Source: Candidatus Caccovivens faecavium (GTDB taxonomy: Bacteria > Bacillota > Clostridia > Christensenellales > UBA1242). From it: DNA of 64,000 bases. Shown here piece after piece: positions 44,630 to 55,207 of this stretch (within the stretch, counting starts at the first letter, position 1; the number at the start of each line of letters is the position of its first letter). Location: assembly GCA_018715545.1 (NCBI GenBank), contig DVLK01000098.1, positions 18,381-82,380 of the forward strand, given 5' to 3'. Under the pieces are notes generated by a model that did not search any database, was not told the origin of the DNA, and saw only the letters and a list, made by a program, of their open reading frames with translations. A program made the position numbers and the translations under genes.

Positions 44630-45235
44630 ATGATTTCATTTTTAGTGGGAACAATTGAAGAAAAATACGAAAATACTCTTGTTTTAGATGTTAATGGAGT
44701 TGGCTATGAGCTTCAAATTTCTAATAATTCGCTTGTTGCTTTACCAAATGCTAATGAAACAACAAAAGTTTATACATATCTTCATGTGAAGGAGGATGGC
44801 ATTGCTTTATTTGGCTTTGCCACGCAAGAAGAAAAAGGAATATTTATGAAACTCATCACCGTTTCGGGTGTTGGACCTAAAATGGCAATATCTATTCTTT
44901 CAGGCATGAAGATAAGCGACCTAATTGTGGCAATTTCGCGCGAAGATGTTTCTCTTCTATCTAAAATCAAGGGCTTAGGAAAAAAAACCGCAGAGCGCAT
45001 ATGCTTGGAGCTTAAAGACAAGATTTCGGTTGTGGGTTACGGCACAGACTTATTTAATTATAAAGAAAATCTTGACAACTTCTATGATGAAAATGCTCTT
45101 AATGACGCCGTAGAAACTTTAATTAACCTTGGTGTTAATAAAAATGAGGCGTATAGACTAGCACGCGCTAACGCTGGGGATGGTGCAACTGCGGAAGAGA
45201 TAATCCTAAAAGTTTTGCGCTTCTTAGGAAGGTAA
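44630..45235 (+). CDS. ruvA: Holliday junction DNA helicase subunit RuvA
   Basis: A 201-residue RuvA: N-terminal OB fold (LVLDVNGVGYELQIS), helix-hairpin-helix pair (VSGVGPKMAISILSG and IKGLGKKTAERICLELKDK) and the C-terminal RuvB-binding domain (AVETLINLGVNKNEA). Ends 12 bp before ruvB. Confidence 0.96.
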   Translation: MISFLVGTIEEKYENTLVLDVNGVGYELQISNNSLVALPNANETTKVYTYLHVKEDGIALFGFATQEEKGIFMKLITVSGVGPKMAISILSGMKISDLIVAISREDVSLLSKIKGLGKKTAERICLELKDKISVVGYGTDLFNYKENLDNFYDENALNDAVETLINLGVNKNEAYRLARANAGDGATAEEIILKVLRFLGR

Positions 45236-45247
45236 GTGAGGTGAAAT

Positions 45248-46246
45248 ATGGAAGATAGATTTATAACCAGCACAAAAAATTGGACGGATGCAGAAATTGA
45301 AACTTCCCTTCGTCCAACAAGCTTAGATCAATATGTTGGGCAAGATAAAATCAAGGAAAGTTTGAGAGTCTATATTCAGGCGGCGAAAACGCGAAAAGAT
45401 GCGCTTGACCATGTGCTTTTATATGGACCTCCTGGCTTAGGCAAAACCACTCTTTCGCACATCATTGCGAAGGAACTAGGCTCGCAAATTAAAATTACAT
45501 CAGGACCAGCGATTGAGCACGCTGCTGACCTTGCTGCAATACTTACTAATCTTAATAAAAATGATGTTTTATTTATAGATGAAATTCATAGGCTTAATAA
45601 GACTGTTGAGGAAATACTTTACCCTGCCATGGAAGATTTTGCGCTTGACTTCATAGTTGGAAAAGGTCCATCGGCTAAAAATATGCGACTTAAAATTCAA
45701 CCTTTTACGCTTATCGGTGCAACTACAAAGGCGGGTATGCTTACAAGTCCACTTCGCGATAGGTTTGGAGTAATCTGCCGTTTGGAACTTTATACAGATA
45801 CAGATTTACAAGTAATCATAAAGCGTTCTGCTGATATTTTAAATATCAAAATAGACGATAGTGCCAGTCTTGACATCGCTAAGCGCTCACGAGGAACGCC
45901 AAGAATTGCCAATCGTCTTTTAAAGCGTGTGAGAGATTACGCTGAGGTTCTTGGCTCTGGCGAAATCACAAAAGAAATTACGGACCAGGCGCTTGCCAAA
46001 ATGGAAATTGATGAATTAGGACTTGATTTTATAGATAGAAAGATTTTAGAAAGCATTATTTATAAATTTGGTGGTGGTCCTGTTGGCTTAGATACATTGT
46101 CTGCAACAATTGGAGAAGATGCAGGCACGATTGAAGATGTCTATGAGCCATATTTAATGCAATTAGGATTTATTGCAAGAACTCCACGCGGGCGAATTGC
46201 AATGGAAAACGCATATCATCATCTTGGACTAGACTACAACAAGTAA
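45248..46246 (+). CDS. ruvB: Holliday junction DNA helicase subunit RuvB
   Basis: A 332-residue AAA+ motor. It opens with [19 protein letters not shown], then Walker [16 protein letters not shown], Walker [12 protein letters not shown], sensor 1 LIGATTKAG, and the winged-helix end with [14 protein letters not shown]. It drives branch migration on RuvA. Confidence 0.97.
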   Translation: MEDRFITSTKNWTDAEIETSLRPTSLDQYVGQDKIKESLRVYIQAAKTRKDALDHVLLYGPPGLGKTTLSHIIAKELGSQIKITSGPAIEHAADLAAILTNLNKNDVLFIDEIHRLNKTVEEILYPAMEDFALDFIVGKGPSAKNMRLKIQPFTLIGATTKAGMLTSPLRDRFGVICRLELYTDTDLQVIIKRSADILNIKIDDSASLDIAKRSRGTPRIANRLLKRVRDYAEVLGSGEITKEITDQALAKMEIDELGLDFIDRKILESIIYKFGGGPVGLDTLSATIGEDAGTIEDVYEPYLMQLGFIARTPRGRIAMENAYHHLGLDYNK

Positions 46247-46305
46247 TGGATGAGCGAAAAAAAGGTACTGCTCTGATTTTTTAGATATAATACAAAAGGA
46301 ACATT

Positions 46306-47346
46306 ATGCAAAGAGAATTATTAAGATCTACTTATCACTATGATTTGCCAGAGGAGCTTATTGCTCAAACTCCGATTGAACCACGCGACTCTTCGCGTCT
46401 TTTATGCTATAACAGAAAAACAAAAATGGTTAAAGATTTACATTTTTATGATATATACAACTTTTTAAATAAAGGCGATGTATTAGTTATCAATAACACG
46501 CGTGTTTTGCCAGCTAGACTTTATGGCTATAAGCATACAGGTGCAAAGATTGAGATACTTCTTCAAAAACGAATTGACCTTACTCATTGGGAAGTGATTG
46601 CAAAACCATTTAAGCGTTTGGATGAGGGGACTGAAATTGTTTTTAACGAAAACATTTTTGCTGTTGTTGTTAGTAAGGAAACTTATGGTTCTTGTGTCAT
46701 TGAATTTAAGTATGACTTAAACAAGACCTTTGAAGAACATCTGATGGAAATTGGAACCGTTCCACTTCCGCCTTATATTAAAGAAAAGTTAAAGGACCCT
46801 GAGCGCTATCAAACCGTATATGCCAAAGTTGAAGGTTCAAGTGCAGCGCCAACGGCGGGGTTACACTTTACAAAGGAACTTTTGAAAAAATTACAAGATA
46901 AGGGTGTTGAAATTTGTGAGGTGCTACTTCATGTCGGGCTTGGCACTTTTAGGCCAGTCAAAGAGGACAATATTTTAGAACATAAGATGCATAGTGAATA
47001 TATAGAGGTCACAGAAGAAGTGGCAAAAAAATTAAATAAGGCAAAAGCTGAGGGCAGGCGTGTAATAGCTGTTGGAACTACATCTGTGCGAGTACTTGAA
47101 AGTGCAAGTGATAACAATGGAATGATAAAAAGTGTTAAAAAAGAAACTGATATTTTTATCTATCCACCATATAAGTTTAAATTTGTTGATGCATTAATTA
47201 CTAACTTTCACTTGCCAGAATCAACACTCATTATGCTCGTTTCTGCCTTTATTGGAGATATTGACAAAACACTTGAACTATATCGCCACGCAGTGAATGA
47301 AAAATATAGATTTTTTAGTTTTGGTGATGCTATGTTTATTGAATAA
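46306..47346 (+). CDS. queA: tRNA preQ1(34) S-adenosylmethionine ribosyltransferase-isomerase
   Basis: A 346-residue QueA with YDLPEELIAQTPIEPRDSSRL, NNTRVLPARLYG, the SAAPTAGLHFT motif, LHVGLGTFRPV and FHLPESTLIMLVSAF. It turns preQ1 in tRNA to epoxyqueuosine. AAAGGAA precedes the start. Together with tgt it gives queuosine modification. Confidence 0.97.
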   Translation: MQRELLRSTYHYDLPEELIAQTPIEPRDSSRLLCYNRKTKMVKDLHFYDIYNFLNKGDVLVINNTRVLPARLYGYKHTGAKIEILLQKRIDLTHWEVIAKPFKRLDEGTEIVFNENIFAVVVSKETYGSCVIEFKYDLNKTFEEHLMEIGTVPLPPYIKEKLKDPERYQTVYAKVEGSSAAPTAGLHFTKELLKKLQDKGVEICEVLLHVGLGTFRPVKEDNILEHKMHSEYIEVTEEVAKKLNKAKAEGRRVIAVGTTSVRVLESASDNNGMIKSVKKETDIFIYPPYKFKFVDALITNFHLPESTLIMLVSAFIGDIDKTLELYRHAVNEKYRFFSFGDAMFIE

Positions 47347-47432
47347 TACACTGTATATGGTGTAGTATGCAAACTAAGCGCTACAAGATATGCTATTTTT
47401 GTTGTTTATATTTAGAATAGTTATTTTAATGA

Positions 47433-48560
<1,128 letters not shown>

Positions 48561-48580
48561 TTATAGAAATTTTTAAAAAT

Positions 48581-48611
48581 AAAAAAATGCACCATTGCTG
48601 TGCATTTTTTG
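48581..48611 (+). terminator. Terminator after tgt
   Basis: AAAAAATGCAC pairs with GTGCATTTTTT around a short loop. Confidence 0.85.
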
Positions 48612-48790
48612 CATATATTTAACTTAAATGCTAGATTTTTTAATAAAATTGACAAAATTAGACATCGTTCGCTAAAAATATTTGTTCATAATGTTTGCAT
48701 TTTGGCGCTGTATGTGTTACAATAATGCCAGTATATCACGCATTAGATATATTATATAATTAATTATAAATAATAAAAGGGAGAAAAATT

Positions 48791-50059
48791 ATGCACGAAT
48801 TTACTTTAAAAGACAACATTGTAACTCTTAAAATTAAGGTTTCACAAAAAGAATGGGAGGAAAAACTCCAAGAAGCATATGAAACAAATAAAGGAAGATT
48901 TTCTATTACTGGTTTTAGAAAAGGTCATGCGCCAAGAAAAGTGATTGAAAAAACTTATGGCGATGATATTTTCTATGAGGACGCTGTACAAAATATTGCC
49001 AATGTTGAAATGATTGAATTTATCACAAAAAATCCTAAAATGGAGCCTCTTCAAGCACCAAATATCACAAATGTGGTTATGGACAATGTTGGACTTACAT
49101 TTGATTTAAACTTTGAAATAATGCCAGAAATTAAGCTTTGCAAATACACTGGTTTAGAGTTTAAAAAACTTTCAACAAAGGTTACAGATGAGGACATCAA
49201 CCACGAAATTGAACATCTATTAAATGATAATGCCACATTTAAAGATGTAGATAGGGCAAGCAAGAACGGTGACCAAGTTGTAATTGATTTTGTCGGATAT
49301 GTGGACGGTAAGCCATTCGAGGGCGGGAGAGCAGAGAATTTTCCTCTTGACTTAGGTTCTCACACTTTCATCGAGGGCTTTGAAGAGCAACTCGTTGGCA
49401 AGAAAAAGGGCGAAGATGTTAAAGTTGACATCAAGTTCCCAGACAACTATGTTGAATACTTGGCGGGCAAGAGCGGTTATTTTGATGTAAAAATCAAAGA
49501 GGTTAGAGAAAAAACTCTACCTGTTCTTGATGACAAATTTATTTCCAATGCGACAGAATATGAGAACTTAGAGGAGTATAAAAAACATTTACAAGAGCAT
49601 ATTCAATCTATGAAGGAAGATCGTTCGGTTGCAAGGTTGAAGTCAGATATCTATGAGTATCTTCTTAAAAATACGAAAGTTGTTGCACCAAAGTTCATGG
49701 TAGATAATGAAGTTCACGCTGAAATGCACGAAATTGAGGACAGAGCAAAGAGTTTTGGTATGACACTACAAGAGTATTTTGACGCAGTCAAGATGCCTAT
49801 GGAAGAATATAGACAGATGTGCGAGGAACGCGCTGACCGTTCTATCAGAATGCACTTCATCTTTGAACAATTTTTCGATGAGCTAAAAATTACAGCTTAT
49901 GAGGAAGAAATTAAAGCACAAATTGACAAAATGAAACTTGAAAGAAATGACGAAAACGCAAGACTTCAAGCAATTCACATGGTTAAGGTTAATAAGGTGT
50001 TTGATTATCTTTGCAAAAACAACAAGCTTGTTGAAGTGAACACTGCCGAAGAATTATAA
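48791..50059 (+). CDS. tig: Trigger factor
   Basis: A 422-residue ribosome-associated chaperone. The ribosome-binding loop is GFRKGHAPRKVIEKTYG (about residues 43-59), the FKBP-type domain spans about 150-235 (GDQVVIDFVGYVDGKPFEGG, FIEGFEEQLVGKKKGE), and the C-terminal arms complete the cradle. It sits before clpP-clpX as in most Firmicutes. GGGAG precedes the ATG. Confidence 0.96.
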   Translation: MHEFTLKDNIVTLKIKVSQKEWEEKLQEAYETNKGRFSITGFRKGHAPRKVIEKTYGDDIFYEDAVQNIANVEMIEFITKNPKMEPLQAPNITNVVMDNVGLTFDLNFEIMPEIKLCKYTGLEFKKLSTKVTDEDINHEIEHLLNDNATFKDVDRASKNGDQVVIDFVGYVDGKPFEGGRAENFPLDLGSHTFIEGFEEQLVGKKKGEDVKVDIKFPDNYVEYLAGKSGYFDVKIKEVREKTLPVLDDKFISNATEYENLEEYKKHLQEHIQSMKEDRSVARLKSDIYEYLLKNTKVVAPKFMVDNEVHAEMHEIEDRAKSFGMTLQEYFDAVKMPMEEYRQMCEERADRSIRMHFIFEQFFDELKITAYEEEIKAQIDKMKLERNDENARLQAIHMVKVNKVFDYLCKNNKLVEVNTAEEL

Positions 50060-50198
50060 CTACATTTGTTAGACTTATAATAAACATAAGCATTTACGAG
50101 AAAGCAAAAGCTTTTAAGCATTGTTAAGTTGTATTGTTAAATAATCATTTAAAACTTATAACCCTATTGAAAATGGTAAAATTAATTAGGAGGTAAAT

Positions 50199-50786
50199 AT
50201 GTTAATACCTATGGTTGTTGACCAAACAGGAGCAAATGAAAGGTCATATGATATTTATTCAAGACTACTAGAAGATAGAATTATCTTTTTAGCGGGAGAA
50301 ATTACAGATGATAGCGCAAATTCAATTATAGCTCAATTAATCTATCTCGAAGGGAAAAATCCAGATAAGGACATCTTCATTTATATTAATAGCCCGGGCG
50401 GTTCTGTAAGTGCTGGAATGGCAATTTATGATACCATGAACTATATTAAATGTGATGTTTCCACTATCTGTGTCGGGCTTGCTGCATCAATGGGCGCTTT
50501 TCTATTGTCTAGCGGGGCGAAAGGAAAGAGATTTGCTCTTCCAAACAGTGAAATTATGATACATCAACCACTTGGTGGAGCACAAGGTCAAGCAAGCGAT
50601 ATTGAAATACAGGCACGCCATATTCAAAACATCAAAGCAAAATTAAACAAGATTTTAAGCGAAAACACAGGTAAGCCTCTTGATGTTATAGAAAAAGACA
50701 CTGATAGAGATAATTATATGACGCCAGATGAAGCAAAAGAGTATGGGTTAATTGATAATATTTTTAAAACAAGAAAGGCAAACTAA
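50199..50786 (+). CDS. clpP: ATP-dependent Clp protease proteolytic subunit
   Basis: A 195-residue serine protease with the nucleophile in [16 protein letters not shown], His in [16 protein letters not shown] and Asp in [11 protein letters not shown]. It opens with the processed-type leader [21 protein letters not shown]. It assembles with ClpX encoded 70 bp downstream. Confidence 0.97.
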   Translation: MLIPMVVDQTGANERSYDIYSRLLEDRIIFLAGEITDDSANSIIAQLIYLEGKNPDKDIFIYINSPGGSVSAGMAIYDTMNYIKCDVSTICVGLAASMGAFLLSSGAKGKRFALPNSEIMIHQPLGGAQGQASDIEIQARHIQNIKAKLNKILSENTGKPLDVIEKDTDRDNYMTPDEAKEYGLIDNIFKTRKAN

Positions 50787-50855
50787 TTTTGCGAAAATTT
50801 CGTTTTGCATATAAAGACTTGACGAGTTTATAGTTACTTGTATTAAAGGAGTTGT

Positions 50856-52136
50856 ATGAAAGATATTGAAATGTATTGCTCTTTTTGTGGAAAGCCACAA
50901 AGTAGCGCCAAAAAACTAATTGCAAGCCCTAATGGTGATGCGTATATTTGTGACGATTGTGTCAGGATTTGTCTTGATATTGTTAAACAAGATAGCTTGA
51001 AAATCAAAGTCTATAAGGACCTTGAAATTCCTTCTCCTAAGGAAATAAAAAAGCAACTTGATAATTATGTGATAGGTCAGGACCAAGCAAAGAAAGTACT
51101 TTCGGTCGCTGTATTTAATCACTATAAACGAATTAATTACAATAATCATCTTAAACTTGATGGTAAGAAAAAGAAAAATGAAAGTAATGTAGAACTTGAA
51201 AAAAGTAATATTCTGATGATTGGACCAACTGGTTCAGGAAAAACACTTCTCGTTAAAACTTTGGCAAAAATACTAGATGTTCCTTTTGCTGTGGCTGATG
51301 CTACAACCTTGACAGAAGCTGGTTATGTTGGTGAAGATGTTGAAAATGTACTCTTAAAGCTCATACAAAATGCAGATTATGACATCTCGCGTGCGGAAAG
51401 AGGTATTATTTATATTGACGAAATTGATAAGATTTCAAGAAAGAGCGAAAATCGCTCAATAACCCGTGATGTCGGTGGTGAGGGTGTACAACAAGCTCTA
51501 CTTAAAATCATTGAAAGCACTATTGCATCCGTTCCTCCACAGGGCGGTAGAAAACATCCTCATCAAGAGATGCTTCAAATTGACACAACAAATATTCTTT
51601 TTATTTGCGGAGGGGCATTTGTAGGCTTAGACGATATCATTTATAAGAGAATGGCGTCCTCAGCTCTTGGCTTCAATGCCGAAATAAAAAATTCATCTGA
51701 AAGAGCTAAAATTAACTATTCACAAGATGTTCAGCCTGACGATTTAATAAAGTTTGGTTTAATTCCTGAGTTTGTGGGAAGATTGCCGATAATTACAGGG
51801 CTAGATAACTTAGATGCTAATGCGTTAGAAAAAATCTTGGTTGAGCCTAAAAATAGTCTGATTAAGCAATATACTGAGCTTTTCAAAATGGATGGCTTTG
51901 AGCTCGAATTTGAAAAAGACGCAATAGGCTATGTTGCTAACAAAGCATTGGAACTCAAAACGGGAGCAAGAGGGATTAGAACCATAATGGAAACACGAAT
52001 GACTGAACTTATGTATGATTTGCCTGACCCTAAGGTGTATGAAAAAGTCATTATAACCAAGGATTTTATGGAAAAAGGAGCAGAGCCAAAACTAATTCGA
52101 AGAGTGGAAACCGAACCTAAGGAAAGTGTTGGCTAA
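50856..52136 (+). CDS. clpX: ATP-dependent Clp protease ATP-binding subunit ClpX
   Basis: A 426-residue AAA+ unfoldase. The N-terminal zinc domain has [15 protein letters not shown] and CDDCVRIC, Walker A is [16 protein letters not shown], Walker [10 protein letters not shown], and the ClpP-binding loop with IGF-like tripeptide is replaced by ALGFNAE. The pore loop [11 protein letters not shown] is intact. Confidence 0.96.
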   Translation: MKDIEMYCSFCGKPQSSAKKLIASPNGDAYICDDCVRICLDIVKQDSLKIKVYKDLEIPSPKEIKKQLDNYVIGQDQAKKVLSVAVFNHYKRINYNNHLKLDGKKKKNESNVELEKSNILMIGPTGSGKTLLVKTLAKILDVPFAVADATTLTEAGYVGEDVENVLLKLIQNADYDISRAERGIIYIDEIDKISRKSENRSITRDVGGEGVQQALLKIIESTIASVPPQGGRKHPHQEMLQIDTTNILFICGGAFVGLDDIIYKRMASSALGFNAEIKNSSERAKINYSQDVQPDDLIKFGLIPEFVGRLPIITGLDNLDANALEKILVEPKNSLIKQYTELFKMDGFELEFEKDAIGYVANKALELKTGARGIRTIMETRMTELMYDLPDPKVYEKVIITKDFMEKGAEPKLIRRVETEPKESVG

Positions 52137-52143
52137 TTTTTAG

Positions 52144-52259
52144 GGCGGGCGAAAGAGCGCCTGTGAGGGCGCTTGGCGCGTTACGCGCTAAAATTTTACT
52201 TGCAATTTTGAAATAAAAAACTAAAAAGTGTTTAAAAGTAAAATTTTCTTTCGCCCGCC
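52144..52259. repeat. GC-rich branched palindromic element
   Basis: Perfect 13-bp inverted arms GGCGGGCGAAAGA (52144-52156) and TCTTTCGCCCGCC (52247-52259) enclose GCGCC/GGCGC, GGCGCG TTA CGCGC and AAAATTTTACTT/AAGTAAAATTTT hairpins. It begins 8 bp after the clpX stop. It may end clpX transcription or be a small palindromic mobile element. The word TTTAAAAGTAAAATTTT recurs at about 52320. The 389-bp clpX-infC gap holds this element, an infC promoter and a leader. Confidence 0.65.
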
Positions 52260-52357
52260 AATTACAAAAGAAGATATATTTAAGATAAATACAAATATTT
52301 AACATCATTAATAAATAGATTTAAAAGTAAAATTTTTAAAAATGTTTGTCAAAATAG

Positions 52358-52386
52358 TTGACATGCATAAAATATTGTGCTATAAT
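52358..52386 (+). promoter_or_regulatory. Consensus sigma-A promoter of infC-rpmI-rplT
   Basis: Perfect TTGACA (52358-52363) and TATAAT (52381-52386) with a 17-bp spacer. Confidence 0.88.
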
Positions 52387-52392
52387 CACAAG

Positions 52393-52525
52393 CGTATGAA
52401 AGTAGAAGTTCCCTTCTCGCCTGTCGAATTTTGTTTTGACATGGTCACAAAATTTAATAATGATTTATTATATTTTGGTAGGGAGCATTCTTTCTGCCAA
52501 AATTTTTTTAAAGGAGATTACGACA
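52393..52525 (+). promoter_or_regulatory. infC leader with attenuator hairpin (L20-type)
   Basis: The 133-nt leader ends in GGTAGGGAG (52479-52487) paired with CTTTCTGCC (52492-52500) and a following T-run, a terminator-like hairpin just before the infC ribosome site. Firmicutes infC operons are repressed by L20 through such a leader. The family assignment is by position and shape only. Confidence 0.65.
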
Positions 52526-53041
52526 ATTTTTAAGGAACAATTAACAAACGAACAAATCACCGCTAGCACTGTGAGATTAATCGGCGAAGACGGTGAGCAA
52601 TTAGGTGTTATGCCTATTGAAAAAGCAAGGCAAATAGCTGAAAATGAAGGACTTGACTTAGTTTTAATGTCTGGAAATTCAAATCCTGCTGTTTGCAAAA
52701 TTATGGATTATGGTAAATATCGCTTTGACAGCATTAAGCGCGAAAAGGAATTGAAAAAAAATCAGAAGATAGTAGAGCTTAAAGAGATACAGCTCACTAT
52801 GCGAATTGACCAATATCATATCAATTTCAAGCTTAAAAATGCGCAAAAGATATTACAAGACGGTGACAAAGTTAAAGTGTCACTTAGAATGAAAGGGCGT
52901 GAACAAGCATATTCAAAAAATGCTGTTGAGGTTGTTGAAAACTTTGTTAACGCGCTTAGCGAATTTGGCTCAGTTGATAAAAAGCCAGAGATTGTTGGAA
53001 GAAATGTAATCGTTGTAATCAATCCAAAAAAGACAAAATAA
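52526..53041 (+). CDS. infC: Translation initiation factor IF-3 (ATT start)
   Basis: A 171-residue IF-3 with NEQITASTVRLIGEDGEQLGV, NPAVCKIMDYGKYRF and the C-domain KVKVSLRMKGREQAY. The AAAGGAG site at 52510-52516 has no ATG, GTG or TTG at a proper distance, but an in-frame ATT at 52526 gives MFKEQLTNEQI at 9-base spacing. AUU starts are typical of infC and allow IF-3 to limit its own synthesis. In-frame ATGs farther upstream lie inside the leader. The ATT at 52517 is a less likely alternative. Confidence 0.9.
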   Translation: MFKEQLTNEQITASTVRLIGEDGEQLGVMPIEKARQIAENEGLDLVLMSGNSNPAVCKIMDYGKYRFDSIKREKELKKNQKIVELKEIQLTMRIDQYHINFKLKNAQKILQDGDKVKVSLRMKGREQAYSKNAVEVVENFVNALSEFGSVDKKPEIVGRNVIVVINPKKTK

Positions 53042-53054
53042 AAGGAGAAAAGTT

Positions 53055-53249
53055 ATGCCTAAGCAAAAAACACACAGTGGTGTAAAGAAGCGTTTTTCAC
53101 TCACTGCAACAGGAAAGGTTAAGTATGCAAGACCTGGCAAAGGTCACTTCTTAACGGTTAAAAACAAAAATCGCAAGAGAAAACTTAGAAAGGGGTCTTA
53201 TATTGCTGGAAAGAATGCAGACAACATTAAGACGCTTCTTTGCAAGTAA
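53055..53249 (+). CDS. rpmI: 50S ribosomal protein L35
   Basis: A 64-residue basic protein starting MPKQKTHSGVKKRFSLTATGKVK, the L35 signature. It lies 13 bp after infC and 12 bp before rplT in the classic operon. AAGGAG precedes it. Confidence 0.97.
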   Translation: MPKQKTHSGVKKRFSLTATGKVKYARPGKGHFLTVKNKNRKRKLRKGSYIAGKNADNIKTLLCK

Positions 53250-53261
53250 TGGAGGAGTAGT

Positions 53262-53609
53262 ATGAGAATTAAAAGAGGTGTAAACGCAGTTAAAAAGCGT
53301 AGAAAAATCTTAAAATCTGCCAAAGGTTATTTTGGTGCAAAAAGCAAGCTTTATAGAACAGCAAGAGAGCAAGTTATGAAATCTGGTCAATATGCTTATA
53401 TTGGCAGAAAACAAAAGAAGAGAGATTTCCGCGCTCTTTGGATAACAAGAATTAATGCTGGATGCCGTCAAAATGATATTTCTTATTCAAGATTTATCTC
53501 TGGGCTTAAAAAAGCAAATGTAGCTCTCAACAGAAAGGTACTTGCTGATATCGCTGTTCGCGAACCAGAAACTTTTGCTAAACTTGTAGAAACAGCAAAG
53601 AAGGCTTAA
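53262..53609 (+). CDS. rplT: 50S ribosomal protein L20
   Basis: A 115-residue L20 with [43 protein letters not shown] and [21 protein letters not shown]. It binds 23S rRNA and probably represses the operon through the leader. Its last base overlaps the next gene (TAATGG). Confidence 0.97.
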   Translation: MRIKRGVNAVKKRRKILKSAKGYFGAKSKLYRTAREQVMKSGQYAYIGRKQKKRDFRALWITRINAGCRQNDISYSRFISGLKKANVALNRKVLADIAVREPETFAKLVETAKKA

Positions 53610-54331
53610 TGGAAAGGGCGAGCAGAGATTTAATTTTAAATTTAAAAAAGCAAAAACGCGAAAAGTCTTTGCTTTTTTTAGATAATGTTAAAATTATTAA
53701 AGACGCTCTATCAAACATAAAAGCTATTTTAATTTTAACTACAATTGAACCATTGCCTTTTGATACGGGTGATGTCAAAGTTTATAAGACAGATGCTAAA
53801 ACTATTGAAATGCTTGCCGATACCGTCACTCCACAAGGAGTGCTTTGTGTAGCGGAATTAAAACAACAAGAGCTTACTGTTCCAAAAGATAACTTTTTGG
53901 TTCTTGACAATCTTCAAGATCCTGGTAATATGGGCACTCTTATAAGAACATCTGTTGCTTGTGGATTTTCAGCAGTATTCGCTATTAACTGTGTGCGCAT
54001 TACAAATTCAAAGCTAATAAGAAGTTCAGTGGGTGCTGTCTTTAATCAGAAAATATATGAAATGTCAAAAGAGGAATTTATTAAATTTGCGAGTTTAAAT
54101 AATTTACCTCTTGCTAAATGCGACATGAACGGCGAAAATATATTTACAAAAAAATTTGACAAACCTATTGGAATAGTTATTGGCAATGAGGGACAAGGAG
54201 TAAGCGAAGAGATTTCCAAACTTTGCAAAATATCTCTTTCAATACCAATGAAAGGTGATATCGAAAGTTTAAATGCAGGCGTTAGTGGGTCAATAATCAT
54301 GTATCAAATAGCCAAAGAAAATTTAATTTAG
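53609..54331 (+). CDS. SpoU-family rRNA methyltransferase (RlmB-like)
   Basis: A 240-residue SPOUT enzyme. A small N-terminal substrate-binding part (1-90) precedes the knot domain with LDNLQDPGNMGTLIRTSVACG (motif 1), IGIVIGNEGQGVSEEI (motif 2) and LSIPMKGDIESLNAGVSGSI (motif 3). It probably 2'-O-methylates a ribose in 23S rRNA. A gene of this family directly after rplT is common in Firmicutes. Confidence 0.9.
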   Translation: MERASRDLILNLKKQKREKSLLFLDNVKIIKDALSNIKAILILTTIEPLPFDTGDVKVYKTDAKTIEMLADTVTPQGVLCVAELKQQELTVPKDNFLVLDNLQDPGNMGTLIRTSVACGFSAVFAINCVRITNSKLIRSSVGAVFNQKIYEMSKEEFIKFASLNNLPLAKCDMNGENIFTKKFDKPIGIVIGNEGQGVSEEISKLCKISLSIPMKGDIESLNAGVSGSIIMYQIAKENLI

Positions 54332-54341
54332 GAGGTGTAAT

Positions 54342-55058
54342 ATGTCAGGTCACTCAAAATGGCACAATATTCAAGCGCGTAAGGGCAAGTCCGATGCTGC
54401 GCGCGGAAAAATCTTTACAAAGATTGGACGCGAAATCGCTGTATGCGTTAAAGCAGGTGGACCTGACCCGAACACAAACAGCAAACTTCGTGATATTATC
54501 GCAAAAGCAAAACAAAATAATATGCCAAGTGACAATATCGAACGCTCTATTAAAAAGGCGTCTGGCGAACTTAGCGGAATTAATTATGAAGCTATAACCT
54601 ATGAAGGCTATGGCGTTGGTGGTTCTGCGGTTATTGTTGAATGTCTAACTGACAATAAAAATAGAACAGCAGGAGATGTTCGTCATGCTTTTGATAAACA
54701 TGGTGGAAGTTTAGGCTCTTCTAATTGCGTTTCCTATTTGTTTAACAGAAAAGGTATAGTCATTGTGTCAGATGTTAAAGATATAGATGCTCTTATGATG
54801 GATGCCCTTGACGCAGGCGCTGTTGATGTCGTGGAAGATGAAGAACTTGTGCAGGTAATTACAGAGCCGAATGAACATGTCAAAATGGAGGAAGCTCTCA
54901 CAAAAAATGGCTATAATGTTGTTTCAGCAGACACAGAGCTCGTGCCTGATAACTATGTAGATTTAAGTGAGGAGCAACTTGTAAAATTCAACCGCATGGT
55001 TGATGCTCTTGAAGATTTAGATGATGTTCAAGAAGTATATCATAATGTAAATTTGTAG
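54342..55058 (+). CDS. yebC: YebC/PmpR family transcriptional or translation factor
   Basis: A 238-residue protein opening with SGHSKWHNIQARKGKSDAARGK and containing YEGYGVGGSAVIVECLTDNKNRTAGDVRHAF and the acidic end ALEDLDDVQEVYHNVNL. The family has been described both as DNA-binding regulators and as ribosome factors at polyproline stalls. GGAGG precedes it. A terminator follows. Confidence 0.95.
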   Translation: MSGHSKWHNIQARKGKSDAARGKIFTKIGREIAVCVKAGGPDPNTNSKLRDIIAKAKQNNMPSDNIERSIKKASGELSGINYEAITYEGYGVGGSAVIVECLTDNKNRTAGDVRHAFDKHGGSLGSSNCVSYLFNRKGIVIVSDVKDIDALMMDALDAGAVDVVEDEELVQVITEPNEHVKMEEALTKNGYNVVSADTELVPDNYVDLSEEQLVKFNRMVDALEDLDDVQEVYHNVNL

Positions 55059-55066
55059 TTAATTTT

Positions 55067-55097
55067 AGATGAATGAAAAACATTCATCTTTTTTATT
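55067..55097 (+). terminator. Terminator after yebC
   Basis: AGATGAATG, loop AAAAA, CATTCATCT, then a T-run. Confidence 0.88.
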
Positions 55098-55128
55098 TTG
55101 TAATTACTAATTATATTTATTAAATAGT

Positions 55129-55157
55129 TTGACAAAAGCTAAAAAAAAGTTTAAACT
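55129..55157 (+). promoter_or_regulatory. sigma-A promoter of rny
   Basis: TTGACA (55129-55134) and TAAACT (55152-55157), 17-bp spacer. Confidence 0.7.
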
Positions 55158-55207
55158 AGAAATGTGTGAAAGTATTTTCACATAAATTAAAAGGAGTAAA
55201 TGCGAAG

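Noticed and set aside
52342..52533. Short ORF in the infC leader and the longer IF-3 from ATG 52436
   Set aside because: Both lie in the promoter-proximal leader with attenuator structure and lack ribosome sites; IF-3 homology starts near the ATT codon.
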